NCBI GenBank assembly: GCA_000507305.1
Contig: DF239889.1
Span: 90,927 to 154,926, forward strand
Origin: Breviolum minutum Mf 1.05b.01
Taxonomy: Eukaryota > Sar > Dinophyceae > Suessiales > Symbiodiniaceae
Length of the DNA stretch: 64,000 bases
Reading direction: 5' to 3'
Shown: piece after piece, positions 46,291 through 55,313 of the stretch
Layout of the letters: the number at the start of each line of letters is the position of its first letter
How positions within the stretch are numbered: the stretch's first letter is position 1
Made by a program: the position numbers and the translations under genes
Notes under the pieces: model-generated
What the model saw: the letters and a program-made list of their open reading frames with translations, nothing else
Told to the model about the DNA's origin: nothing
Databases searched by the model: none

Positions 46291-49011
46291 AAGTACAAGT
46301 GCACAAATACAATCCGCCGAAACCCCTGCTGAAATAGTGGCAATTTCAGGGGGGAGAAGATGATTGAGATGTTGAATGACCTGCAACGCACGAAATCTAG
46401 CCCAGGACCGGTACAACCGGGGGAGTATCGTGATAGGTCTCACATGCATCGGCGATACAGGTACTTTGTCATCCTTTGCAAGGAGAATAACCCTGGCAAT
46501 GTTAAGAGATCTAGGCCATTCAGCCTTACCACTCTCAATCAAATCAAAAATTTGGAAAAGCCAACTTTCGAGTATGGTTGGAAGCAGGAGTAATTCACGG
46601 GAACTAAACGCACAAGCTCCTCTGGCACTCTTCCTACCAAATTTTACATTGGTCTTCCATGCAGCAGTGTCGAAAGGTTGAAAATCACATGAAGGACAGT
46701 CTTGCAATGCAGTGATTTTAGCAAAAGCTTCATGCCAGTCTTCATTTCGGTCATTGGGTCCTTCCCTCTGCCACAGTTCGGACCAACTTTGTCTAGTTCT
46801 ATCATGAACTTGGTCAGGATCGGAAAGGATCTGTGTTTGACGAAGGAAAAGGTCATGACTATTACGATTGGTAACTTTACGGTCAAGTTGCACAAAGTTG
46901 CCTTGAATCCTAGTGACAAAAGCATGTTGTCCCTGGAAAGTAACAGGAAAATTCAAGTCAATACGGTCCAAACCTTCCTTCACTATCAAAATGTTATTTC
47001 CGTCTTTCTTCCATCTCATGGGGGAAACGGAAATTTGGATTCCATCTTGAATACATGAGAAGGGTGGTACCTGTGGATCTCGGGTACTCGAAAAAGCAAC
47101 TTTACCACCTTTAGAAAAATCATTGGCAACAGCACGTTCGCGTGAATGAGACATTTGTTTTTGGAAATCTGTGATCTCATCCTGAAGTTTGGCCTTACAG
47201 ATTTTCAAAAGGTACGAGATATATTGTTCACCAGGACAATCTAAGGGTACAAAAACCCCACATTCGTCAAGAACCCACTGCTTGAAACCACGATGAAAAC
47301 CCGTCGCCCCAAGGATAGACGACCACAGTTTTTCACACTCGGGAGGAATAGATGATCCCTTTTTCTGTGCAGCTTCAATTTGACCAATCAAAGAATGCAA
47401 TCTACGCACCTGTTTAGTACGCCTACGGATGCTCATGCTGGGTTGACAAACTTGGATGTTGAAATCCCCCTCACGGGCCTTACGAACATCATGACCAACC
47501 GGTGGTTTGGTTTTCATAAGTTTCATGCGGCCTCTGCCCCTACAACCAGGAGGGAAAGGGATCTTTTCACCCACAACATCAACACAGGACTTAGCAAAGA
47601 TATCCTCAAAAGCTAGGTTGAATTGATGATAAGCAGCTTCACAATCATGATCCTCGATGGCTTTCCAAAATTTGTTACCTCGGGTACGAGTTACTTCAAT
47701 ATCATTGTCATGAAGCAGCCCTTCATCAAAAAGAAGATGGTCGGTCGTAATCGGGATAGACCAAACATTTCGATTTCTTTTAATGGCCTCAATGTCAAAT
47801 TCAGCCAAAAGGAGAGGGTGTGCATCAAAACTGAAATCCTCAACCACTTCACAAGACTGCAAAGCTTGAAGCATGGCCGTATTTACAAGGATGAAAGTTT
47901 TCCGGCTGTTACCTCTACAAGTAGACTGTGGTGGAAAACCAGTTTTGACGGAGTAATGCAAAGCAGCATCATACCAACCCTTGGTTTCCATGTCTTTCCA
48001 CAGCTCAATGTCGGAGAGGCATGCATTAAAATCACCAGTGATGACAGCCGGTCCACGATAAGCTACTGCATGTTCACAAGCACAACCAAAAACTTTGTAA
48101 AGAAGTGCCCAAGGATCTTGTAAAGTACGGTTGTGAGTAGGCCCATACAAAGAAGCAACATATATCTTCATACCCTTCCCAATGTCAACAAGAGCTTCAG
48201 TGAGCCTAGAAGATTGAAACACATCCTCAGGTTGCTTACAAGGATAGGGTTGGATATGGTACTGGGAAATGATTGCAGTGCCACTAGCTTTACCTCGAAA
48301 CGATCCTGCATTGGAGCTATGAGGATTGACCGGATTGCTCCACACCGAATTCAGGCCCATCTTGCGAAACTTCGCACGAGAAGCAAGCATTGCCGGAAGC
48401 GTGTGGGAAGTCTCACTAGCAGTCCAAATGCCATCTCCCCATTCAATAACAGCGGATTCATGGTTGAAAATCTGGCCGGGATTGAAGGATCCAACTTTCA
48501 ATGGGCCAGGATTCTTTGCTTCACCAAATCTGAAAAAGTTGAACCAATCATACGGGCGAACAAATCTGAAATCAAATGCAGAGTATTGCCCTTCAACAAA
48601 AACATGCATACAAGAAGTTTCAAAAGACTGTTGCAGACAACAGCTGCGGAAACTCTCACGCCAAAGAGGATGATCACTTCTCTGGTCAAAACTAATTGGA
48701 TAAGGTGTTTTGAGAAAACACTCAGGTATAAAATGTTCATAGTCATACCATGCAAAGTCGTAACTCACGGACTGCCATAAACAATGCAAATTATCAAACT
48801 GGTGAAGTGTTTTCTGGTCAAAATTTGCTCCACCCACACGAAATTGCGATGAGTAATCCTCAGAACCTCCAAGGGGTACTGAGGCAAAATCAGCTTTGAC
48901 ACCGTCAGTGCGAAGATGAAGCGCACTACACGGAATCAGACATGCAAAGAGAATACAAAAATGGTAAAGAATGCGAAACGAATTACTTCTCCACTTGTTC
49001 GAATGAGATAG
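46291..49011 (-). CDS. Retrotransposon second product, N-terminal part: APE-like endonuclease and start of reverse transcriptase
   Basis: The frame is open for about 907 codons directly after the TGA that ends the first product, and has no ATG until about residue 130. After a hydrophobic segment near the beginning (FCILFACLIP), the motif RFGEAKNPGP precedes an exonuclease-endonuclease-phosphatase domain: VGSFNPGQI, ASETSHT (metal-binding Glu), GTAIISQY, YVASLYGP, VITGDFNACLSD (GDFN) and DAHPLLLAEF (final His). In the S-x-x-D motif the aspartate is replaced (NSRKTFILVN), which may weaken DNA nicking. Downstream, ARGACAFSSRELLLLP and WPRSLNIARVILLAKDD, VRPITILPRLYRSW are the opening segments of a LINE reverse transcriptase; the sequence then ends at the N. 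The domain would nick target DNA and prime cDNA synthesis. Confidence 0.85.
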
Positions 49012-52000
49012 TCAAGAGCTGGTAGAAAAGGCATCATGTCTCTTCACATCATCTACCCGAGGCCTCTTGGTCTCATCGCCCATCTGATTTGTCACCAACT
49101 GCTTCATGGAAGATTCCAGGTTCGATTGCATCTGTTGCATCATGGCCTGGACCTGTGACACCACTGCAGTAGAAGATTGGGATACTTTAGCTTCAATGTC
49201 AGTGAGTCGCTGCCTTGCAAATGCTTGCTCATCTTTCATCATTTGAAACTCCATGCGGTTGGCTTCTTGTTCCTTTTGAGAATTCTCCTGCATAGAAATG
49301 ACCTGCTGTGCCAGGGAATCAATCTTAGCCTGAGCTTCTGCCATTCGTCGATCAATTGCCATGTTGATGTCATCACTGATTTCCGCCTTGACCTCTGCAA
49401 TCCTCGACGTTGTTGAAATCTGCATAGTTCCATCATTGTCAATGGTGGAATCACATTTGAACTCACTGGCAACCATGGTGATGGGAGCGGAATCCAAAAC
49501 TCTCTTCAACGGTTCAACAACCACCATCGTGTTGTTGATGCAAAGGTGTGAAGCAGGTGGATTGGTTGCTGATGCCACTACCCATCTGTTCATGCCTTGA
49601 GATCTCACTGCTTTGGCTTTCCAAGCCGTCAACTGCAGGGCTTTGGTGAGGTCTTCTCGCCCAACCTGTGATGGAACATTCTTGAGGATCCAAAGGGTGT
49701 CATCGGTTGCAAAAGATCCCATATCAACGTAAGCACTTTCCGGGAGAATCATGCTGCGAACTGCATTCAGATTTTCCTTTCTGCATCTGACTGCATACTG
49801 ATCCTTCAGACGTGCTAGGCCCAAAGACTTATCACAGTTCTTGACTCTCTTCAAGGCATCATCATGATTCGAAGAAGGAATGACAACAATGGCATACCGC
49901 TCATCAGGCTTTTTGTCCATGCCTTTTGGCGTGATGTAGATACCCGAAATGCCGCTTCTAGCCAAAACACTGTCAAGGATGCTATCCCCTACTCTCACGA
50001 AACCGTGCCACAAGTCCGCCTCTCTAAAGGGGGTTGGTTTTCGATCTCTGTTGAAAGTCTTCAAAGACCATGTGGCAAGTAGGTTGCTACCACGCAATGC
50101 AGGAATGTGAACTCCTAAGAAATGCAAAGGGACCGAACAATCTTTCCAATTGGTGATTTCATCTCTGAAAATCTGGATTTCCAAAACTGTAGAATCAGTC
50201 TTTGGCGTTTCGATCGCGATCACATTGGCCTTGTAAACCACTGGTTTGTCACCAAATTGTCTCAACGCAGCCTTAAGAACAACAGGGGTTCCCATTGTGG
50301 TATGGCCAGGTAAATGGAAAATAGTGTCATCAGTCCTGAAATGCTTTCCAACCACCAAAATAGCAAGGGCCCCAACAGATATGCTGTTGGGGTAATTGTA
50401 TTTGGATGCCTCCACATTGTTCATGACAGCAATTCCCGTTTGATCAGGGCCAAAACGCGAAGCATCAATCTGCGTTACATTCACATCTCCATCCCAAAAG
50501 TGCATCATGTCGATGCGAACATTGGAGGGTGTTGCAACAAATTCAGCATCCTTGTTCCCCAAATGACTGTGTTTCGGGGTCTTGGATGGGGGTTTCGATC
50601 GGTTGTCTTTCTTAGAAGCAATCATTTCAGCACGATTGACCAAGCGAAACTTGGCTTTATTGGCCTCTTGCTTCAAATGATTCCAACAGTCTTCATCACT
50701 CATTTTTGCAATCGTTTCTCCGAAATCCCCAGAAGCCTTATTTAGAAAATTTGAGGTTCTCTCAGCACTAGCATCAGTTGGAACCCCATGCTTTTCCAAA
50801 ATGTTTTTGACTCTGGTTTTGACAAGATCATGTTTGGCACCTCCTAACAAAGGCGCAATCTTGAAATTCAAAACAACGTGATTTGGAAGCTCTTTGATCA
50901 AAATTGTGGGATCAACAATGGAACCACCAACCTGACACATGATTGCAGTGGTCATCTGTGAGTGCGAAACAAATGACGCCGCTAGATGCGAAACGGAAAT
51001 ATCGGCTCCAACGTGGAAGATTTCAGGCTTGGCTTTGAATGGTGACTTCATCCAGAGTTCCAAACTGGGATCAACATCTGGCACATATTTGCCCCATGAT
51101 AAAGGCACATCGAAAAAGCATTTTTCAACCAAAGTGGTTTGCAAAGGCTTGTAACAATCCCATTGAATATTGAAGGAATCACCAACAAACTTGTCATTGG
51201 GATGTACCTGTTCATTACCTACCACAATGGACCAACCAATACCACCGCAAACATCAGGAAAGAGAGATTTCACAATCTGATGGTAGCAACATTCTTTGTT
51301 CATGATAGCAGTGGCAGTGACTTTCTTTGCCGGATGTCGTGCAACGAAACGGATGAGATTCGGCAGGGTCGGCACTAAACCTCGATCCTGGATTTTCAAA
51401 TCTGACTTTCCGAAAGAAACGTAACCAGGCATAATGGCTTTGAAACCAACTTTGTACTCCTGGATCTCATACTCCATCAAATAGTCACATGGTTTGATAG
51501 GAATCTCTTTATGCAACAAACAGATGGAATCCACATTACATTTCAGTGAGGTGGCGACAAATGCAAGTGCTGTATGGGCTGTCCAAGTCACATCGCCCCA
51601 AAAATGCAACACATCACCATCCTGGATTCTGCAGCTAATGTTCATCTCAACGGGGAAGAATTGTACATGTGCCATTGGAAATGCACAAAGGTTGTCATTC
51701 CATTCGATGATATTGTTGTTTAAAACGAATTTCTGGAAGTGACGCTCCCTAGCATGAGGCAATGCTCGCATGACAAAACTAGCCACAGTTTCGTTCTTTT
51801 CACCATGAATAACAATCATCCAGTACCTTTCACAATGAGAAAGCGAAACCAAACCCCCCATGCAAAAAGGTTGACAAGCGATATCTTCCTTTGGGGTCTG
51901 AAAGTCAATCTCAAATTCAGGCTGGAAATGCAATGTTGCTGTTGAACGATTTACAGCATCAATGTCATACGGAACTGTAGGGGAAACTTCACCATCAGTC

Positions 52001-53517
52001 CTTTGTTTCTTTCCGGCAGGTTCCTCACATTCACAATCAATCACCTTTGGGGTGAGCTTCCAAAAATGTTCATCAGCCACAACGTTGAAATCAGGAAGTT
52101 TCAAAGCGGCCTCTTGAAAATGCTTGACATGCTCGCAAAAGTCCCCAACAGGCTTGAAAGGTGAAAAATCTCCTAACAAAACATGGGTCTTAGCAATTGC
52201 CAACCAAGCATGAGCGACACTAATGGAATTACCAACCAATTGGAAAGCAAAATGAATGTCTTTCTCAAAAACTAGGCCATCACGAAATCCCAGTGCGGCT
52301 GCAAATTCCCATGGGGAAAATAGCCTAACACGTGCTCCATCCCAAAAAACGACTGTCTGCAGACCTTTATGGAGGAGATGCCCAATATCAAGGAGATGTT
52401 GACCCCCATATCGTGCCATGACACCACTAACTTTGGAATGATCACTCAAAGTACGTGCGTGGATAACAGGATTCTGCTCTGACCAAACAATTTTTTCCTT
52501 CAACCACCTAGGAACCAAATCAGACCTGTTCAGCATCCTAAATAAGTCGTCATCAATGGTAAGGTGGGTCAGTTCTTCACACGTCATGTTGATATGCTGA
52601 ACCCTTGCAGTGCTAATGCTGGGACCAGGCAACGGACATGACAAAGACTCATGAGCAAAAGACAAACAGCCAGCAGCATCAACAGCATCATTCGGGACAT
52701 GAAATGATGAGAGGATAAATGATCCTAGCCACCTATCTCTACACAGGGGCAGTACCCTTTGGCACTGGAAAACTCCCTGGATCTTCAACTTCATTCCGTT
52801 CAATGCTGCAGTCTTGACAAGCTCACCAAAATCAGAATGCTTCTCAAATCCAGGAACATTTTCGGCTAAAAGGCAGTAAATTCCAGTCCAACCAGCAATG
52901 CAAGTCGTTCTAAGAAAAATCTGCCCATCTGTTGACCGCAAACCACTCTCTTTGCCAGACCCCGACCAAGGCTGGCAGGGTGGTGATGAGTAAATGACAG
53001 CTATGTTCAAGAACCCAAAAGCCATCCAAACCTTCAAATTGTCAGCTGAAGCATGGACTACGGTACACTTTCCCAACTTGTTCTCAAAAGCCCTCTTCAG
53101 GAAAGTATCAGCATCCAAAACTTCTGCCCCATAGATAGCAGCACAATTTTTAGCAGTACGGAGATCATGCTCAACAATTGCCAAGGGGGTTGCAACAAAG
53201 TAATCGGCAGCATTCGACCATCCAGAAATCCCACCAAAAATCTCCGCAATGTGGAGACAACCACGAAGACGTGAAGGATGGAGGAGAATGATCGCCCCAG
53301 CATCGATACTAGCATGAAGATGGATATCCGAATCCAACCATGACACATTGAATTTCATGACAGTAAGAGCCATACCAGGTTTCATCTTGATTCCAATAAC
53401 AGCATCTGTATGTAAGATACAGGAAGCTCCAAAAGGACTGATATCACATCTAAAGGTAGAGTCATCAAAGGCTTCAATGATCTTACCACTGACACGCTCC
53501 CCCAGATGGGGATCCAT
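49012..53517 (-). CDS. Retrotransposon first product: C5 cytosine DNA methyltransferase fused to ORF1-type coiled-coil protein, 1501 aa
   Basis: ATG 53517 (MDPHLGERVSGK) to TGA 49012. The N-terminal 450 residues hold all main motifs of a DNA (cytosine-5) methyltransferase: I IAEIFGGISGW (about 90), IV SSPPCQPWSG with catalytic Cys (about 181), VI LLAENVPGF (about 221), VIII FQCQRVLPLCRDRW (about 255), IX RLFSPWEFAAALGF (about 400) and X LVGNSISVAHAW (about 430). It should transfer methyl groups from S-adenosylmethionine to DNA. Residues 460-1250 are unrecognised. About 1255-1320 (LWILKNVPSQVGREDLTKAL) could be an RRM-like RNA-binding fold. About 1370-1480 form a coiled coil (IDRRMAEAQAKIDSLAQQV), as in LINE ORF1 proteins that trimerise on RNA. 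No frame break occurs over 4.5 kb, so the enzyme may be active. Confidence 0.9.
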   Translation of the reverse strand: MDPHLGERVSGKIIEAFDDSTFRCDISPFGASCILHTDAVIGIKMKPGMALTVMKFNVSWLDSDIHLHASIDAGAIILLHPSRLRGCLHIAEIFGGISGWSNAADYFVATPLAIVEHDLRTAKNCAAIYGAEVLDADTFLKRAFENKLGKCTVVHASADNLKVWMAFGFLNIAVIYSSPPCQPWSGSGKESGLRSTDGQIFLRTTCIAGWTGIYCLLAENVPGFEKHSDFGELVKTAALNGMKLKIQGVFQCQRVLPLCRDRWLGSFILSSFHVPNDAVDAAGCLSFAHESLSCPLPGPSISTARVQHINMTCEELTHLTIDDDLFRMLNRSDLVPRWLKEKIVWSEQNPVIHARTLSDHSKVSGVMARYGGQHLLDIGHLLHKGLQTVVFWDGARVRLFSPWEFAAALGFRDGLVFEKDIHFAFQLVGNSISVAHAWLAIAKTHVLLGDFSPFKPVGDFCEHVKHFQEAALKLPDFNVVADEHFWKLTPKVIDCECEEPAGKKQRTDGEVSPTVPYDIDAVNRSTATLHFQPEFEIDFQTPKEDIACQPFCMGGLVSLSHCERYWMIVIHGEKNETVASFVMRALPHARERHFQKFVLNNNIIEWNDNLCAFPMAHVQFFPVEMNISCRIQDGDVLHFWGDVTWTAHTALAFVATSLKCNVDSICLLHKEIPIKPCDYLMEYEIQEYKVGFKAIMPGYVSFGKSDLKIQDRGLVPTLPNLIRFVARHPAKKVTATAIMNKECCYHQIVKSLFPDVCGGIGWSIVVGNEQVHPNDKFVGDSFNIQWDCYKPLQTTLVEKCFFDVPLSWGKYVPDVDPSLELWMKSPFKAKPEIFHVGADISVSHLAASFVSHSQMTTAIMCQVGGSIVDPTILIKELPNHVVLNFKIAPLLGGAKHDLVKTRVKNILEKHGVPTDASAERTSNFLNKASGDFGETIAKMSDEDCWNHLKQEANKAKFRLVNRAEMIASKKDNRSKPPSKTPKHSHLGNKDAEFVATPSNVRIDMMHFWDGDVNVTQIDASRFGPDQTGIAVMNNVEASKYNYPNSISVGALAILVVGKHFRTDDTIFHLPGHTTMGTPVVLKAALRQFGDKPVVYKANVIAIETPKTDSTVLEIQIFRDEITNWKDCSVPLHFLGVHIPALRGSNLLATWSLKTFNRDRKPTPFREADLWHGFVRVGDSILDSVLARSGISGIYITPKGMDKKPDERYAIVVIPSSNHDDALKRVKNCDKSLGLARLKDQYAVRCRKENLNAVRSMILPESAYVDMGSFATDDTLWILKNVPSQVGREDLTKALQLTAWKAKAVRSQGMNRWVVASATNPPASHLCINNTMVVVEPLKRVLDSAPITMVASEFKCDSTIDNDGTMQISTTSRIAEVKAEISDDINMAIDRRMAEAQAKIDSLAQQVISMQENSQKEQEANRMEFQMMKDEQAFARQRLTDIEAKVSQSSTAVVSQVQAMMQQMQSNLESSMKQLVTNQMGDETKRPRVDDVKRHDAFSTSS

Positions 53518-53768
53518 TGCAGAAAGAGCCCCCAATCAGCTCAACCCGTCAACCAGCTGGGAGGTAAGGGCGGTTCGAACCAATGACTACTAACAGTGGA
53601 AAGTGAAGGTTTATAAGGATTCCCTACTAAAAATGGAATAATCCTGCTGGTGACTGTTTACTGGGTGGGGGGTAGTTCCAACTTATAACCCCTATTTCCA
53701 TGGCCGAATATAAATCGCCCGGCAACTTGCTTCCTTTTTTTAAACCCTTCTGAAAAGTGCACACTTAT

Positions 53769-53873
53769 ACTAGTTGGTGATTTCAACCCCTTTGAAAAAT
53801 ATTCGTCAAATTGGATCATTTCGCTAGGGTTCGGGGTGAAAATAGAAATCTTTGAGTTGCCATCACCTAGTAG
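53769..53873. repeat. MITE family 2, copy d (reversed)
   Basis: Starts tagttggtgatttcaacccc, contains aaatattcgtcaaattgg and ggttcggggtgaaaat, ends catcacctagta: the reverse complement of the copies at 32676, 42746, 43951 and 61903. Confidence 0.8.
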
Positions 53874-53940
53874 AGGATCGTCTGGAAAAACCATCCATTT
53901 TCAGGCTTTGGACACTTTGAAGTTTTTGAAAGGATCTAAG

Positions 53941-54046
53941 AATACCCTCCCCGAAACTAACATATGGATGGTTGGAAGACGATCCGGCTTCCTTTTTGGG
54001 GCAAGTTGGGCCTACTTTCAGAAGTTTTGGTTAGTTTCAGGGCGGG
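53941..54046. repeat. MITE family 1, GAAACTAACAT subfamily
   Basis: Left arm accctccccgaaactaacat, right arm ggttagtttcagggcgggt; interior ggatggttggaagac shared with the copies at 14831, 40566 and 57340. Confidence 0.8.
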
Positions 54047-54863
54047 TCTCTCGGTGAAAACTTAGGGGATCTCACAATGTTCGGCCCAACTCTTCCAAAA
54101 AAAAATAATAGTTCCTGAAATACAAAAAAAAACGAAGTTCTAACCAACTGAGACCAAAAAAAACATATATATAATATATATATATATATACTGAAAAAAA
54201 AATGCACTANTAACAGTGGAACATACTGGTACGACAGGTTATAGGGAATTCCCTATTGAAAATATATGAAAATATGATAATCCTGGTATTGACTGCGACT
54301 GGGCTTGGGGTAGATCCAAAGTATACAGTATACCTATTTATATGCTATCCATTTGGGTCATTGTATGTATGTAGATATATACAGTTGGTTTCCTGTGACC
54401 TGTTCATTATGTGCATGTATAGTGTATAATTGATTGAATATTAGTACTTGTCTCTCTCACTCTCTGCAAAATAAAATTATATGAAATAGATGTAGTATTT
54501 TACATATATATTTTTACTATGCACATGTGTTTGTTTGGTATTTGCTTTGGCCACACAAACAACCCCCCTTTCTATTACTGGATGCTCCCACAAGTATCCC
54601 TTAAGGGCCCACTTGCGGATCCGCAGGAGGACTGGTGCTCAACTTTGACTACTTTGTAGCTTGGTTTTCGGTGAGTGGTGCTTGTTCTTATCGGATGCCA
54701 AAAACACAAATCCCAAAAACTGTTGATGGAAAGAATCCGAGTCCAACTCACCAGTTGAGGTTGGTAGTTTATTCCTTGTTTTTGGTAACAAGGTTTAAAA
54801 AAAAACATCCCAGGTGGTTGTTTGGGATTTCTGAACTATCCAAAGTATTACATAGATCCACAG

Positions 54864-54980
54864 AAGCCGGCGTAGCCATTTGCAAACGGTCCGACTGGGA
54901 CCCCCACACACCTATGTTTCATGTCATTTTGCTCCAAGTTCAACATGGGTTTGATCGGATCGTAGCTTCCGGCCGGGGTG
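54864..54980 (+). CDS. Candidate exon of unknown gene
   Basis: Follows gatccacag| and is open with good composition (AICKRSDWDPHTPMFHVI). SDWDP has a faint likeness to the DWNP region of SNF2 C-terminal lobes, but the DAQAQDR and HRIGQ parts do not follow, so it is not assigned to the SNF2 gene. End not fixed. Confidence 0.25.
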
Positions 54981-55313
54981 GTTCATCACACGAACTGTGG
55001 CAGTGCCATCATTCCATGTTGCTATGATGTTTGTATTCTTTGATAAATGAATGAATACTAACCTTTAAAAAGCATCACTATAGCTCATGATCTCAACAAA
55101 AACATCAGTGCCGCCGTTTTCGCAGATTTTTTTTGGGTGGGATGGGGAGGGGAAATGCAGTTTGGGAGTTCCATCATTTGACATTGAGGCTCTCCTTATG
55201 GCGTTTGGAGATTAGTTTGATGAAACGAGATCTACGCGACAACTCGTTGCCAATCGCAGAGGCACCACAAGTGAAAGTTGTTGGGGAATAAAGATAGCTT
55301 TTGGCAAAGTGAC

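Larger units (their letters stand above)
45044..53517 (-). mobile_element. Non-LTR (LINE-like) retrotransposon carrying a cytosine-C5 DNA methyltransferase
   Basis: An antisense element (relative to the SNF2 gene) with two coding parts: a first product (53517-49012) with a DNA methyltransferase domain, a possible RNA-binding segment and a coiled coil, and a second (49011-45044) with an apurinic-type endonuclease, the beginning of a reverse transcriptase and an RNase H domain. This order is that of LINE elements. Capture of DNA methyltransferases by retrotransposons has been reported for dinoflagellates. The coding parts have far fewer stops than any neighbouring sequence, so the insertion is young or under selection. 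The reverse-transcriptase core is absent at the N at 46290. Ends are not defined; similar short sequences at 53588 and 54211 on the 5' side may belong to its leader. Confidence 0.88.
53518..54863. other. 5' flank of the retrotransposon with MITEs and a duplicated segment
   Basis: Contents: a segment beginning taacagtggaa at 53590-53650 that recurs at 54211-54310 (just after a single N at 54210), MITE family 2 reversed at 53769-53873, MITE family 1 at 53941-54046, a (TA)n run near 54165-54190, and foldback family 3 at 54718-54848. A possible plus exon ending at a GTGAGT donor lies near 54630-54676 (VLNFDYFVAWFS). Confidence 0.45.

Noticed and set aside
53565-53582. tRNA-like ggttcgaacc box
   Set aside because: It is a palindrome with no D arm, anticodon arm or acceptor stem around it.
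54876-54890. Second possible relict spliced leader (cgtagccattt)
   Set aside because: Only 11 bases match and the following bases (gcaaacgg) do not; it also lies inside an open candidate exon.
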